Source of the DNA: Salipiger pentaromativorans
Lineage (GTDB): Bacteria > Pseudomonadota > Alphaproteobacteria > Rhodobacterales > Rhodobacteraceae
Length of the DNA stretch: 42,523 nt
Reading direction: 5' to 3'
NCBI RefSeq assembly: GCF_024721115.1
Contig: NZ_JAMDHK010000015.1
Span: 100,111-142,633 of the forward strand
The position numbers were made by a program, and so were the translations under genes. A model generated the notes under the pieces. The model saw only the letters and a list, made by a program, of their open reading frames with translations. It was not told where the DNA came from and did not search any database. Below, piece by piece: positions 24,352-36,000 of this stretch. Numbering within the stretch: position 1 is the first letter of the stretch; every line of letters begins with the position of its first letter.

Positions 24352-25510
24352 GATCAAACCGGCAGCACCCGAAGCAAAGGAGACAGGCGAGACCTCCGTG
24401 CCGGATTTGCCAAAACCGGCTGCGCGGCGCAGCCGGGTTAAATGGACCCGGCTGTTGGTCGTGGCGGCAGTCCTTGGGGTCGTGGCCTGGCTGGGAACCC
24501 CGTGGATCATAGCACGGTTCACTCAGGTCCATATCAACGATGCCCGCATCGCAGCGAGCGTCGTGACCGTGTCGAGCGAAGTCGCTGGCCGCGTGACCGA
24601 ACTTCCGGTGCTTGTCGGGGATTCGGTCGCTGCGGGAACTGTTCTAGCGTCGATCGACCAGGAATCGTCGCAGCCGCAACTCGATGCCGTCATCGCAAAG
24701 CTGGCGGCGACAGATGCCCAGCTTTCTGAACTCGAAAACCGCAAGGGCATGCTGACCGAGCAGCTTGCTGCGCGGCGAGAAGCAGCCAATGCCGGCATCG
24801 CGGCTGCCGAAGCCAACCATGAAGCCGCGCTTGCCGTGCTGCAGAATACGCAAACCCGCCACGACCGTGTGGTTAAACTGGCCGAGCAGAATGTTTCGTC
24901 GCAACAATCGCTTGATGAGGTGAACGCGGCCCTCGCCACAGCGACACAACAGGAGCGCGCAGCCTATGCCGCAACAGAAGCCGCACGGGCAGATCTTGCA
25001 ATCGTCGAAGCAGACGCAGCCCAAATCGCTGTACTGGACTCTCAGATCGATTCTGTCAGGGCAGGGCGCGTCGCGATCGAGGCGGAACGTCGGCTGAAGG
25101 AAATCGATCTCGCGCACCGTACGATTGACGCCAGCTTCGACGGTATTGTTGACGCGACCTTCGTTGATGTCGGCGAGTATGTAACCCCCGGAACAAGACT
25201 GGTGATGTATCACGCGCCCGAGAATGTCTGGATCGATGCCAACGTCAAGGAAACCGAGTTTTCCAGGTTGCGTGTGGGGTCCAGAGCCAGCATCACTGTC
25301 GACGCCTTCCCCGGTCGGACCTTCGAGGGCGAGGTGATCGGCATGGGCGGCGCGGCGACCAGCCAGCTTGCCTTGCTGCCCAGCCCGAACCCGTCGGGCA
25401 ACTTCACCAAGGTCACCCAGCGCCTGCCGATCCGCGTCTCGATCGATGCCGATGGTGTGGAACTGCGACCGGGCATGATGGTTGAGATCTATGTCGATGT
25501 CGCAGGTTGA
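24335..25510 (+). CDS. emrA: EmrA-type membrane fusion protein
   Basis: 391 residues from ATG 24335. A proline-rich cytoplasmic head, one membrane anchor (LLVVAAVLGVVAWLGTPWII), lipoyl halves (VSSEVAGRVTELPVLVGDSV and IDASFDGIVDATFVDVGEYV) and a coiled coil between them. The segment HINDARIAASVVTVSSEVAG is characteristic of EmrA. It links the MFS pump to an outer-membrane channel, which is not encoded here. Overlaps emrB by 20 bp. Confidence 0.9.
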   Translation: MTKMDEIKPAAPEAKETGETSVPDLPKPAARRSRVKWTRLLVVAAVLGVVAWLGTPWIIARFTQVHINDARIAASVVTVSSEVAGRVTELPVLVGDSVAAGTVLASIDQESSQPQLDAVIAKLAATDAQLSELENRKGMLTEQLAARREAANAGIAAAEANHEAALAVLQNTQTRHDRVVKLAEQNVSSQQSLDEVNAALATATQQERAAYAATEAARADLAIVEADAAQIAVLDSQIDSVRAGRVAIEAERRLKEIDLAHRTIDASFDGIVDATFVDVGEYVTPGTRLVMYHAPENVWIDANVKETEFSRLRVGSRASITVDAFPGRTFEGEVIGMGGAATSQLALLPSPNPSGNFTKVTQRLPIRVSIDADGVELRPGMMVEIYVDVAG

Positions 25511-27038
25511 TCGCTTTTTCGAGCGGTATGGTCCGGCCTACAAGTGGTACGCCACCGGCACTATCATGGTGGCAACCATCTCGGTGGTTCTCTCGACCAC
25601 GATCGTGAACGTCGCCATCCCGGCGGTGATGGGCGCCTTCGGGATCAGCGCGGTGCAGGCGCAATGGATTTCGACGGGGTTCCTTGCCGCCATGACCGCC
25701 ACGATGCTGCTGGCCGACTGGGCGGACCGCGCCTTCGGCATGCGGTTGACCATGAATGCCGCGATGGGCGTCTTTCTGGCCGGCTCGGTCGTCGGCGGTC
25801 TTGCTCCGAATGAAACCATGCTGACGTTGGCGCGCGTCGTCCAGGGTGCCGCAGCAGGCATTGTCCAGCCGCTGGCGATGATCATGTTGTTCAAGGTCTT
25901 CCCCCCTGACAAACGTGGTGCGGCGATGGGTATCTACGGGGTGGGTGTGGTGCTCGCCCCCGCTCTCGGGCCCTGGATCGGCGGCGTATTGATGGACGCC
26001 TTCGACTGGCGCTTCGTCTTCTATCTGGGCCTTCCCTTCGCCGGGGTCGCCATCCTGCTGTCAAACCTTTTTCTGCCAGGTCGAGAGCAGACCGGGCCGC
26101 TTCCCGCTTTCGACTTCCCGGGCGTCGCGATCCTTGCGGTCTTTCTCGCAGTCATCCTCAGCACATTGTCGAATGCTCAGCGTCTGGGATGGGATTCGAA
26201 CATGACACTTGTAGGCTTTATGGTGTCCGCAGCCTCGGCCGCAGGATTCATTCTATGGGAGCTTCACACCGACAAACCCATGCTCGACATGCGGCTCTTT
26301 GCCAATTTTGCCTTCGTTTCAGCCTCGGTGGTGTCCTTCATCATGGGGGCAGGGCTTTTTGGCTCGACCTATCTCTTGCCCGTCTTTGTCCAGCAGATCC
26401 AGGGCATGACGCCGACGCAAGCGGGTCTTCTGCTGATGCCGTCGGGCTTCGTGATGCTTATCGTTTTCCCGATCGCAGGGCGCCTGTCCGACAGGGTTCC
26501 AGCCGCAATCCTGATCGGCATCGGCATGGCGATCTTCGCTTGGTCCTCGTGGCTGATGGCGGATGCGAATATCAACACGACATTCTGGACACTTGCCTGG
26601 TGGACCGTGATTTCCCGGGTGGGTCTAGGGCTGGTGTTCCCGGCAATTTCCTCAGGAGCTTTGAAAGTATTGCCCCGGCATCTCCTGGGGCAGGGCTCTG
26701 GGGCATCGAACTTCATCCGCCAGCTCGGCGGCGCCTTCGGGGTCAACTTGCTCACTGTGTTCATTGAGCGGCGCACAGTCATGCACGCCGATGCCTTTGC
26801 AGCCACGCAAACCAGCGACAATACCACCACGATGGAACTTCTGCGCGAAGTCGCCGGCCTGATGCATTCGTCAGGGCTGCCAGACACGCAGCTCCTACCG
26901 GCCGCAGCCTCATTTCTGGGGCAGACCGTGGTGATCCAATCATCAAACGCTGCGTTTCAGGACGGCTTCATGGTAGTGTTCGCGATCTTCGTTCTGGCGC
27001 TCGTACCGACCTGGTTCATGTGGCGGGCCAGAACCTGA
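25491..27038 (+). CDS. emrB: EmrB-type multidrug efflux MFS transporter (DHA2 family)
   Basis: 515 residues, about 14 membrane spans. DHA2 features: IPAVMGAFGISAVQAQWIST in the first region, motif A-like LADWADRAFGMR, and motif C GVGVVLAPALGPWIGGVL. Proton-driven export of hydrophobic toxicants is the family role. The ATG at 25491 is used; 25497 is possible. It ends 22 bp from the convergent amine oxidase gene. The E. coli-like order marR-emrA-emrB is strong support. Confidence 0.92.
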   Translation: MSMSQVDRFFERYGPAYKWYATGTIMVATISVVLSTTIVNVAIPAVMGAFGISAVQAQWISTGFLAAMTATMLLADWADRAFGMRLTMNAAMGVFLAGSVVGGLAPNETMLTLARVVQGAAAGIVQPLAMIMLFKVFPPDKRGAAMGIYGVGVVLAPALGPWIGGVLMDAFDWRFVFYLGLPFAGVAILLSNLFLPGREQTGPLPAFDFPGVAILAVFLAVILSTLSNAQRLGWDSNMTLVGFMVSAASAAGFILWELHTDKPMLDMRLFANFAFVSASVVSFIMGAGLFGSTYLLPVFVQQIQGMTPTQAGLLLMPSGFVMLIVFPIAGRLSDRVPAAILIGIGMAIFAWSSWLMADANINTTFWTLAWWTVISRVGLGLVFPAISSGALKVLPRHLLGQGSGASNFIRQLGGAFGVNLLTVFIERRTVMHADAFAATQTSDNTTTMELLREVAGLMHSSGLPDTQLLPAAASFLGQTVVIQSSNAAFQDGFMVVFAIFVLALVPTWFMWRART

Positions 27039-27060
27039 GCGCCCGCCGGACCGGCCGAGG

Positions 27061-28137
27061 TCAGACCGAGCACAGCGCCGCGGCCCGGCCCGCCGCCGCA
27101 TGCGCGGCGATTACCGCGCCGTTCAGGTAGCCTGGATTGCGGGGCGCGGTCTCGCTGCCGGCAAGGGTCAGACGATCCGACCAGGGCGCAGGCAGGGCGA
27201 AGACCTGTGGCGCCGGATGGCCAGGGTCAGTCAGGTCGCCCGGGGTCGCGGTCAGGACGTCCGCCGCCCAGTCCTTCAGCCGCACCGACCGCGGCTCGGC
27301 GGCCGCCGATCCGAACAGGCGCACAAGCTGCGCGGTGCAGGCCGCGATCACCGCCGCCTCGCCGATCTGCTGACGCCCGGCAGCGGAAAGCCCGACGAAG
27401 CCGAACAGCGCCGCCTCGCCCGCGCTGCTCGTGGCGTCGTGGATCTCGGTCATTGGGCCGACCAGGCTTTGCGCCCCTCCCGAAAGGCCGGCCTCGCGCC
27501 AGAAGCGCCTCGGATAGACGGCGAGGAACTTGGCATGGGGAGCCATCCAGGTCGGCGTCCGGCGCCACAGATCGAGCACGCCCGGAGAGGGTGCCGGATC
27601 GAGCGTCAGGCCCTGCGCGATCAGCCGGGGTGGCAGTGCCAGGATGACGTGATCGGCCCGCACCTCGCCCTCGGGCAGGGTAAGGACGACCGCATCCTCG
27701 GCCCGCGTCAGCCGCCGGACCGGCGCGCCGAGGCGGATGCGGTCGCGCGGGATCACGGCGGCCAGCGCCTGCGTAAGCGCCCCCGTCCCGCCCGCGATCC
27801 GCCAGGACGCGACGCTACCGGGATGGGGCACGCGCAAAGGTGGCTCCTGCGGATGGCGCTCGAAAAGCATCTGCCCAGCCTCATCCTGCCTCTGGCAGGC
27901 CAAGCCGAGTTCCGCCACCAGCGCGGCGATCTCGGGCTGCATGTCGGGCCAGAACCAGGACGGGCCCAAATCGAAGCCGGCACCGGGTGCGCCATCCGCC
28001 CCGACGGTCAGGATACGCCCGCCAAGGCGCGGCCGCGCTTCGTAGAGCCGGACATCCGCGCCGGCCCGCCACAGCAGCCGGGCCGCGTTCAGCCCAGCGA
28101 GCCCGGCCCCAACGACAGCGATGCGGCCTTCGGTCAT
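27061..28137 (-). CDS. FAD-dependent amine oxidase-like flavoprotein
   Basis: 358 residues with the N-terminal FAD Rossmann motif VVGAGLAGLNAARLL, ending at an acidic residue in LYEARPRLGGRI, and the C-terminal flavin motif near APRNPGYLNGAVIAAHAAA. This is the monoamine oxidase/protoporphyrinogen oxidase fold. It is shorter than typical MAO (about 450). The substrate is unknown. Its ATG overlaps the cupin stop (ATGA), so it is the last gene of the leftward molybdenum-hydroxylase group. Confidence 0.87.
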   Translation of the reverse strand: MTEGRIAVVGAGLAGLNAARLLWRAGADVRLYEARPRLGGRILTVGADGAPGAGFDLGPSWFWPDMQPEIAALVAELGLACQRQDEAGQMLFERHPQEPPLRVPHPGSVASWRIAGGTGALTQALAAVIPRDRIRLGAPVRRLTRAEDAVVLTLPEGEVRADHVILALPPRLIAQGLTLDPAPSPGVLDLWRRTPTWMAPHAKFLAVYPRRFWREAGLSGGAQSLVGPMTEIHDATSSAGEAALFGFVGLSAAGRQQIGEAAVIAACTAQLVRLFGSAAAEPRSVRLKDWAADVLTATPGDLTDPGHPAPQVFALPAPWSDRLTLAGSETAPRNPGYLNGAVIAAHAAAGRAAALCSV

Positions 28138-28787
28138 GCCGCCGCACCCGGCAGGGGCAGCACATCGGCGTGTTGTAGCGGCGCATCCTTGAGCCAGACC
28201 CCCGCGCCCTCGGCCTCGGCCACCAGGGCAAGCCCGGCAGGCAGGCGCAGCCAGCTCTGTGCGGTCAGTTCCTCGCCCCCGACGCGCAGGCTGCCCGACA
28301 GCACCATCATTTCCAGCCCGCGCGGGTTGTCGCGCCGGATCGTGCCGTCCCAGGTCTCGATGCCGACCCGTTCGAACCCGTCGTCGAAGAGGACACCCTC
28401 AGCCTGTCCGGGCGGCAACGCGATCTGCGCAGTATCGCCAGCGCGGAACTGCCAGAGCCGCACGAAGATCTCGCAGCCTTCGGCAGCGGCGGGGCTGTGG
28501 CGAGTGCCCGGTGGGTTGCGGAAATAGCTCCCGGCGGGATAGTCGCCGTGCTCGTCCTGGAAGGTGCCGACCAGCACCAGGATTTCCTCGCCGCCGGTAT
28601 GGACATGTTCGGGAAAGGCGCTGCCGGGGGCATAGCGTACGATCGAGGTGGCGCGGGCGACCTCGGCACCGTCGCGATAAAGCATCTTGCGCTCGACCCC
28701 CGCGGCCGGGCTAGGCACCCAATCGAGCCGGCTGCCGTGGACAACCGTCGGGCGCGTGAAATTGGTGTTGAGCTGCATGATCTGCAT
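28134..28787 (-). CDS. ChrR-like cupin protein
   Basis: 217 residues from ATG 28787; an in-frame ATG at 28778 is an alternative and neither has a clear ribosome site. A double cupin of the ChrR C-terminal type: [31 protein letters not shown] holds the metal-binding His/Glu pattern, and a second weaker half includes [16 protein letters not shown]. ChrR cupins act as redox or singlet-oxygen sensors; without the zinc-binding anti-sigma part this one is more likely an oxygenase-like or protective protein. A long frame upstream over the hydroxylase gene is non-coding. Confidence 0.82.
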   Translation of the reverse strand: MQIMQLNTNFTRPTVVHGSRLDWVPSPAAGVERKMLYRDGAEVARATSIVRYAPGSAFPEHVHTGGEEILVLVGTFQDEHGDYPAGSYFRNPPGTRHSPAAAEGCEIFVRLWQFRAGDTAQIALPPGQAEGVLFDDGFERVGIETWDGTIRRDNPRGLEMMVLSGSLRVGGEELTAQSWLRLPAGLALVAEAEGAGVWLKDAPLQHADVLPLPGAAA

Positions 28788-28810
28788 CCGTGTTTTGGCA
28801 TGAGAAGGAA

Positions 28811-28835
28811 GGGCGCACCCGGTCCGGGTGCGCCC
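28811..28835 (-). terminator. Strong hairpin between the hydroxylase and cupin genes
   Basis: GGGCGCACCCGG and CCGGGTGCGCCC are perfect 12-bp inverted arms around one base. Read leftwards it follows the large-subunit stop by 27 bp and is followed by TTCCTTCTC. It lacks a solid U run, so it may be a partial terminator or an mRNA-stabilising hairpin that lowers expression of the cupin and amine oxidase. Confidence 0.6.
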
Positions 28836-28861
28836 GTGGCGTTGCGGCCCTACGACCGGGG

Positions 28862-31045
<2,184 letters not shown>

Positions 31046-31047
31046 GG

Positions 31048-31506
31048 TCAGCCCTCCATGATCTCAGCGGCGCGGTGGACCGCCTTGCGGATCCGCGCAT
31101 AGGTGGCGCAGCGGCAGAGGTTGCCCTCCATCGCCGCGTCGATGTCGGCGTCGGTCGGCTTCGGCGTCCCGGCCAGAAGCGCCGCGGCCGACAGGATCTG
31201 CCCGGACTGGCAATAGCCGCATTGCGGCACCTCGATCTCGACCCAGGCGGCGCGGACCGCCTTTGCGGCGGCATCGGACGCGCCCTCGATGGTGGTGATC
31301 TCCACCCCCTCCAGATCGCCCACCGCGCTCTGGCAGGACCGCGCCGGCACCCCGTCCAGATGCACCGTGCAGGCGCCGCAGGACGCCACGCCGCAGCCGA
31401 ACTTGGTGCCAGTCAGGCCCAGTTCGTCGCGCAGCACCCACAGAAGCGGCGTGTCCGGCGCGGCAGATACCTCGCGCCGCGCGCCGTTGATCGTCAGCGT
31501 GATCAT
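31048..31506 (-). CDS. iorA: Molybdenum hydroxylase small subunit, two [2Fe-2S] clusters
   Basis: 152 residues from ATG 31506 with a very strong AAGGAGG ribosome site. Plant-type cluster: C38, C43, C46 and C58 ([15 protein letters not shown]). Second cluster: C96, C99, C131 and C133 (CGYCQSG and LCRC). It carries electrons from the molybdenum centre of the large subunit. It has no signal and would be exported with the Tat-bearing partner. It lies 19 bp downstream of a GST remnant. Confidence 0.92.
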   Translation of the reverse strand: MITLTINGARREVSAAPDTPLLWVLRDELGLTGTKFGCGVASCGACTVHLDGVPARSCQSAVGDLEGVEITTIEGASDAAAKAVRAAWVEIEVPQCGYCQSGQILSAAALLAGTPKPTDADIDAAMEGNLCRCATYARIRKAVHRAAEIMEG

Positions 31507-31525
31507 TATAACCTCCTTGGTCGGT

Positions 31526-32185
31526 TCAGCCCAGGTTCGGGGCGGTGGCCGTGAAGGCCGCATCGGCGGCCAGCTGCGTCCACCAGTCGGACATGCCCGG
31601 CACCGCCATCAGCGCGCCGCCATCCTCTGTCATCGTGGCATAGGCGACCAGCGGGCCAAGCAGATAATCAGCATAGCCCGGAGCATCCCCCGCGAGCCAG
31701 AGCGAACCGCCCCGGTTCTCGATCACAAGCCCGGCAAGGCGCACCGCGGCGTCAAGGTTCTGCCGCCGCGCATCTTCGTTCTTGCCGCCGACCAGATCAG
31801 GGAACAGGTGGTAGGCGACAAAGCCAATGATCGCGCCATAGCCGTAGTTGCCGATCAGCGCGGCCGTCTCGTCGGCCTTGGCGCGGCGCTTGGGATCGGC
31901 CGGCCACATCGCCTGATCGGGGTTGCGCGCCTCGAGATAACGGGCGATCGCCTCGGTCTCGCGCAGGCGCATCCCGTCGATGTCGAGCACCGGCACCTTG
32001 CCGAAGGGATGGCGGGCGAGGTGCTCGGGCTGGCGCGTCTCGCCGGCCAGCACGTTCACCGGAACCTGGTCGTATGCGATGCCCTTGCATGCAGCCGCCC
32101 TCCCCGAGCTGAAACGCTGCCTCTCCCTGCGACGTACCGCTGGCCGTGCCGTCTCCTCCGGAGCCAGCCCGACCAGCCGTCGCAT
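31526..32185 (-). pseudogene. Glutathione S-transferase, N-terminus lost
   Basis: From about 32086 leftwards the frame is a clear GST: KGIAYDQVPVNVLAGE, HPFGKVPVLDIDG, the glutathione-binding ETEAIARYLEA, and a helical C-terminal domain. The first 25 or so residues, which should hold the catalytic Ser/Tyr strand, are replaced by unrelated arginine-rich sequence (RRRERQRFSSGRAA), and no other frame supplies them. A breakpoint near the TGCATGC at 32087-32093 is likely. It may be untranslated or inactive. Upstream, 32186-32476 shows no gene. Confidence 0.7.
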
Positions 32186-32476
32186 GGTCGTGGCAACGCT
32201 GCATCTCGGCCATTCGGTAACGGTTGCTGGGGCGGGGCGGGTCGCTTCAATAGTCTCGTTTTTCCCGTGTCAGCCGGTGTTAGTCCTCGCTTTGCCGGAC
32301 ATGCTGTTCTGCCATCATTGACCGCAAAGGAGTTTCGACGACCGCCGGATCGCTCTGGCCAAAGCTGGCAGAGGGTCGGTGTTGGACGCGATGTAAAAAA
32401 TCGCAAACTATTGGGATGCCGAAGAGGGTTGGTCCGAAATCGGGATGATCGTTCAATCATCGCGGCGAGCGCGATG

Positions 32477-33124
32477 TCAGGCGAAGAGCGCAAGAAGCGG
32501 TGCTACGGCCTTCTGCCAGCTGTCACGCGCTTCAAGCCGGCCGATCCAGCCCGCGATTCTGGGGAATTCGTCCAGCGAAATCCCCGCTTGGTCGCGATAC
32601 ATGAATGTCGTCGCCAGATAGAAGTCGGCAAGGCTGAGTGCGCCTGCAATCCAATCCTTATCGTCGAGTCCGGTTTCCAGAACGGCAAGGAACTGATCGG
32701 TGGCTTTCCGTTCCGCTTCGACCACAGTAGGATCAGGATCGCCCATGCCGAATTTCTCTTTGAGGAACAGCTCAAAGGACAACTTCTGCATCGCCGGGCC
32801 AAGGTGGATGGCTTGCCACCAGGCCCACTGATCGACGAGGGCCCGCGTCTTGAGGCCATCAGGATAGAGCCCTGCCTCGGGCCGGATCCCGGCCAGATAG
32901 GCACAGATCGCCCGGGACTCCCAGAGCACGAAATTCCCGTCCTCCAAAACAGGCACCTTTGCATTTGAATTGCGGGCAAGAAATTCCGCCGCGCGGTTGT
33001 CCCCGGCACGGATGTCGACCTCGACGATTTCGAGTTCCACGCCCAGTTCGTGCGCCACCGCCCGTACACGCAGCGCATTCGGTGAGAAGTTCGCGTTGTA
33101 AAGCCTCATGACATTTTCCAGCAT
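32477..33124 (-). CDS. Glutathione S-transferase
   Basis: 215 residues with a complete thioredoxin-like N-domain (MRLYNANFSPNALRVRAVAHELG, NSNAKVPVLEDGNFVLWESRAI with the cis-Pro and the Glu-Ser glutathione contact) and a helical C-domain with SLADFYLATTF. It conjugates or reduces electrophiles with glutathione. Start ATG 33124 overlaps the stop of the upstream gene as TAATG and has AGGA before it; a second in-frame ATG at 33109 is possible. Last gene of the HxlR-linked operon. Confidence 0.92.
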   Translation of the reverse strand: MLENVMRLYNANFSPNALRVRAVAHELGVELEIVEVDIRAGDNRAAEFLARNSNAKVPVLEDGNFVLWESRAICAYLAGIRPEAGLYPDGLKTRALVDQWAWWQAIHLGPAMQKLSFELFLKEKFGMGDPDPTVVEAERKATDQFLAVLETGLDDKDWIAGALSLADFYLATTFMYRDQAGISLDEFPRIAGWIGRLEARDSWQKAVAPLLALFA

Positions 33125-34026
33125 TATTGTTCCTGCGGCGCCTGAAGAAGCGCCGCGCGGTTAGCGGCCAGGAAATCGGCCACCGACTGTCCGGGCTTGC
33201 CGGTGAGCGATTCGAGATCGCCGCTGGCCACATCGAGATAGCCCTGCGCGATTGCTTCGTCGAAGGAGGCAAAGACCCTCGCCATGAACTCCGGCAGTCC
33301 ATTTGCGATCATCGCCTGCACCAGATCCTCGGCGGGCAGGGCGACATAGGGGATTTCCTTACCCGCAATTTCGGACAAGATCGCCGCGACCTCGGCCTGG
33401 CTGACCGTCTCCGGCCCGGTGATATCGAGGGTCTCCCTTCCCGTAGCTTTCATTAGCGCCGCGGCTGCGGCACGGGCGCAATCCGCGCGTGTCACATATC
33501 CGGTCTTGCCATCTGCTGCGGCAGAGAAATGCGTGCCCATGGCGACGCTCTGCTGGCCGCCCATCAACAGAAAGTCGGTGTACATATTGTTGCGTAGGAT
33601 CGTATGATCCGCCCCACTTTCCGTGATCAGCTTCTCGGTCCCTTCGTGGTCTTGAGCGAATCCGATCGGACTTTCCGCGACCGGGCCTGCGAAGGAGGTA
33701 TAGACGATGTGGTCGATACCTACCATCTTGGCCGCAGCAATCGCATTGGAATGAGCTGCGAGCCGCTTGCCCGGCTCCAGATCGTCGGTGGAGATGATGA
33801 GGAGACGCTTGCCGCCCGCGAAGGCTGCTTCAAGAGAAGCCGGGTCGTTGAAATCGCCCTCGCGCGCCTCGACTCTTTTTCCCGCCAGATCGGCAAGCTT
33901 GTCGGGAGTGCGCGAGATCGCGATGACCGGCCCGGCACCTGCCTGAACCAGCAGGTCGACTACCTGCCGGCCAAGTTGTCCGGACGCGCCGGTCACGATG
34001 AAGGGGCCGTTCTGGATGTTGGACAT
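33124..34026 (-). CDS. NmrA-like NAD(P)H-dependent quinone reductase (QorB-like)
   Basis: 300 residues from ATG 34026. N-terminal nucleotide motif VTGASGQLGRQVVDLL (TGxxGxxG) of atypical short-chain reductases, then RVEAREGDFNDPASLEAAF and IDHIVYTSF. Similar to QorB/YtfG of E. coli, which also sits with an HxlR regulator (QorR). It would reduce quinones with NADPH. Its stop overlaps the GST start, so the products are made together. Confidence 0.87.
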   Translation of the reverse strand: MSNIQNGPFIVTGASGQLGRQVVDLLVQAGAGPVIAISRTPDKLADLAGKRVEAREGDFNDPASLEAAFAGGKRLLIISTDDLEPGKRLAAHSNAIAAAKMVGIDHIVYTSFAGPVAESPIGFAQDHEGTEKLITESGADHTILRNNMYTDFLLMGGQQSVAMGTHFSAAADGKTGYVTRADCARAAAAALMKATGRETLDITGPETVSQAEVAAILSEIAGKEIPYVALPAEDLVQAMIANGLPEFMARVFASFDEAIAQGYLDVASGDLESLTGKPGQSVADFLAANRAALLQAPQEQ

Positions 34027-34068
34027 GGTATCTCTCTTATCTTGATGTTTCTGCAAGCGCGCTTGCGA

Positions 34069-34566
34069 TCAATCGTGGATTTGGGTGGGGGCGGGATTCG
34101 CCAGCTTGCCGCGCGCGAAACCCCAGCTTGTGGTCAGGATTTTGATCATCACATCGACCTCTGCCTCATCGCGTGGAGCAAAGGCCATGATCGCATTGGC
34201 CGGGATGTATCCGGCCGAGGCCATCGGGTGCTGTTCGCCCCATCCCTTCGCGATGAGTTCCTCAACCGCCGCCAGCGGCAGCATCATGTGCGACGACCCG
34301 TCATAGGCGGGATGCACATGCGCAAATTCGCGTCCGATCATGAAGGCTTCGCGCGGGCCGCAGGCATGCGGCCGCGGCAGGACTAATGCTTCGGCGCCGG
34401 GGACCGAAATACCCGATCGGCAACGCTCGACGAAGGGCAGGGCGAAGGCCTTCTGCTTGAACAATGCGTGAATCTCGGCCGAGGAGTTCTGCGACACTTG
34501 CTCATGCGGGGCGCACTCGGTGGTTTCGGGGCGCGGACCCTGCCGCAAGGGAAGTTCGAAGCACAT
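34069..34566 (-). CDS. Luciferase-domain (DUF5519) protein
   Basis: 165 residues from ATG 34566. The C-terminal two thirds (GREFAHVHPAYDGSSHMMLP, ELIAKGWGEQHPMA, MAFAPRDEAEVDVM) fit the small DUF5519 luciferase-like domain with conserved His/Asp; biochemical role unknown. It lies 8 bp after the dioxygenase stop. An upstream in-frame extension overlaps the dioxygenase gene and is not used. Confidence 0.78.
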   Translation of the reverse strand: MCFELPLRQGPRPETTECAPHEQVSQNSSAEIHALFKQKAFALPFVERCRSGISVPGAEALVLPRPHACGPREAFMIGREFAHVHPAYDGSSHMMLPLAAVEELIAKGWGEQHPMASAGYIPANAIMAFAPRDEAEVDVMIKILTTSWGFARGKLANPAPTQIHD

Positions 34567-34574
34567 ATCTGGTC

Positions 34575-35393
34575 CTATCCAAATCTGAACGCGCTTTCGA
34601 CCGCGCCCAATACGTGATCCTCGAGGGTCTTTTCCCCCCGATCCGCAAGCGCGGCGCCGGCCACGACGTGCAATGGAATTAGATGTTCCTCGCGCGGATT
34701 GGCGTCGCGTGCGCCGGGTGCCCGATCCCAAGCAGCCAGCATGGCGCGGCGCGCCCCGGGGTCTTCATGGGTCACCGCACCCGTGAGCCATCGGTCAAAG
34801 TCGCCGCCGTTCACCGGGCCATCGGGTCCGCCCCTCATCGCCCGCATCATCTTGCCCATGTTGTGATAGGTGTTGCCGGACCCGATGATCAGAACACCTT
34901 CGTCTCGCAAGGGCGCCAACGCGCGACCAGCAGCAAGATGCGCCTCAGCGTCGAGATCGTCGCGCAGGCTCAGTTGGACGGTAGGTATGTCGGCCTCAGG
35001 CAAAGCCACCTTTAGCGGAACAAACACCCCATGATCGAAGCCACGCGTAGCGTCGGCCCGGGTTTCAAAACCCGCGCCGTTCTTCAATAGCTCGCTTGCA
35101 CGGGCCGCCAGCGTAGGATCGCCTGGCGCGGGCCAGGTCAGCTGATAAGTATGGGGGGGAAACCCCTGATAGTCGAACAGCAGCGGCGGCGCGGAGTTGG
35201 TCTGCACGGTAAACACCCGTTCCTCCCAATGGCCTGAGATCACGAGAAGCGCCTTGGGCTTTGCCGGCAGGCTCGCAGGCAAAGCCTCAAGGAATCTGCG
35301 GTGCCTGTCCCAGGTGTCAGGCGGGTTCCAGTCCATGAAGAAGCAAGGGCCGCCTCCATGGGGAACAAACACTGTCGGCTGCCTTTCGGTCAT
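34575..35393 (-). CDS. DODA-type extradiol ring-cleavage dioxygenase (LigB superfamily)
   Basis: 272 residues from ATG 35393 with AAGGACG before it. Class III extradiol signature: FVPHGGGPCFFMD with the first His, LVISGHWEE, RGFDHGVFVPLKVALPEADIP with the metal-site His, and GSGNTYHNM. Related to YgiD/DODA, which cleave catechols such as DOPA. In this operon it probably opens catechol or hydroquinone-like toxic products. Confidence 0.9.
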   Translation of the reverse strand: MTERQPTVFVPHGGGPCFFMDWNPPDTWDRHRRFLEALPASLPAKPKALLVISGHWEERVFTVQTNSAPPLLFDYQGFPPHTYQLTWPAPGDPTLAARASELLKNGAGFETRADATRGFDHGVFVPLKVALPEADIPTVQLSLRDDLDAEAHLAAGRALAPLRDEGVLIIGSGNTYHNMGKMMRAMRGGPDGPVNGGDFDRWLTGAVTHEDPGARRAMLAAWDRAPGARDANPREEHLIPLHVVAGAALADRGEKTLEDHVLGAVESAFRFG

Positions 35394-35459
35394 TCTGTCG
35401 TCCTTTTGAACCCCAAGCCCGAGGGTGGATGGCCAGCGCCGTGGCAACTCCGCATCGGA

Positions 35460-35867
35460 TTAATTCGTCTCTGTCGGAAACGTCGGCGCATATGCCGACT
35501 TTACCGCACGCACGCGATTGGCTGTCATCCACGAGGCGATCAGGAGCACCCAGGTCGCAAGAGCCGGTGGCCAGCCTGGATCGCCCGCGCCGACATGCGC
35601 CCCGAACGCCAACACCAGATGCCAGAACATCGCCGCGTAAGCCCAGTCCGCCAGCATCGCCGAAGGGCGCCAGAGAATCACCACCGCGCCGACAATCTTC
35701 AAAATCGCGAGCGGCCAGATGATGTATGTGGGATAGCCCAACACCTCGCGATACATGCCCGCGACCATATCGTGGGATGAGATGTAGAAAGTCGCCGCAC
35801 CCAGATAGACCAGCGCCACAAGGCCGGTCGCGATCCAGTAGACATACTTTGCCACGTTGTCACTCAT
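35460..35867 (-). CDS. DoxX-like membrane protein
   Basis: 135 residues from ATG 35867 with AGGGAG upstream. Four membrane spans (WIATGLVALVYLGAATFYI, WPLAILKIVGAVVILW, YAAMFWHLVLAFGAHV, TWVLLIASWMTA), the DoxX/DUF4345-like pattern. Members are often linked to quinone stress and thiol redox genes. First gene of the leftward operon, divergent from the HxlR regulator. Confidence 0.85.
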   Translation of the reverse strand: MSDNVAKYVYWIATGLVALVYLGAATFYISSHDMVAGMYREVLGYPTYIIWPLAILKIVGAVVILWRPSAMLADWAYAAMFWHLVLAFGAHVGAGDPGWPPALATWVLLIASWMTANRVRAVKSAYAPTFPTETN

Positions 35868-35916
35868 CACCGCACTCCCTGTTTGCAAGGGCTTGTTCAG
35901 CCGCAGTTTCCGCTCT

Positions 35917-35980
35917 AAGTACCTTTAGGTGTCTTGCATTGTTCGTGAAAGTAGGCACTTAAAAGTAACTAGATTACTTT
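35917..35980. promoter_or_regulatory. HxlR-type operators in the divergent gap
   Basis: The gap holds AAAGTAA-CTAGA-TTACTTT (35962-35980), a perfect 7-5-7 inverted repeat, the related AAGT-AGGC-ACTT near 35949-35960, and the looser AAGTACCTTTAGGTGTCTT at 35917-35935. The AAGTA/TACTT half-sites lie within reach of both start codons, so one regulator could control both directions. Confidence 0.6.
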
Positions 35981-36000
35981 AACCGCGAGGATAATCCACG

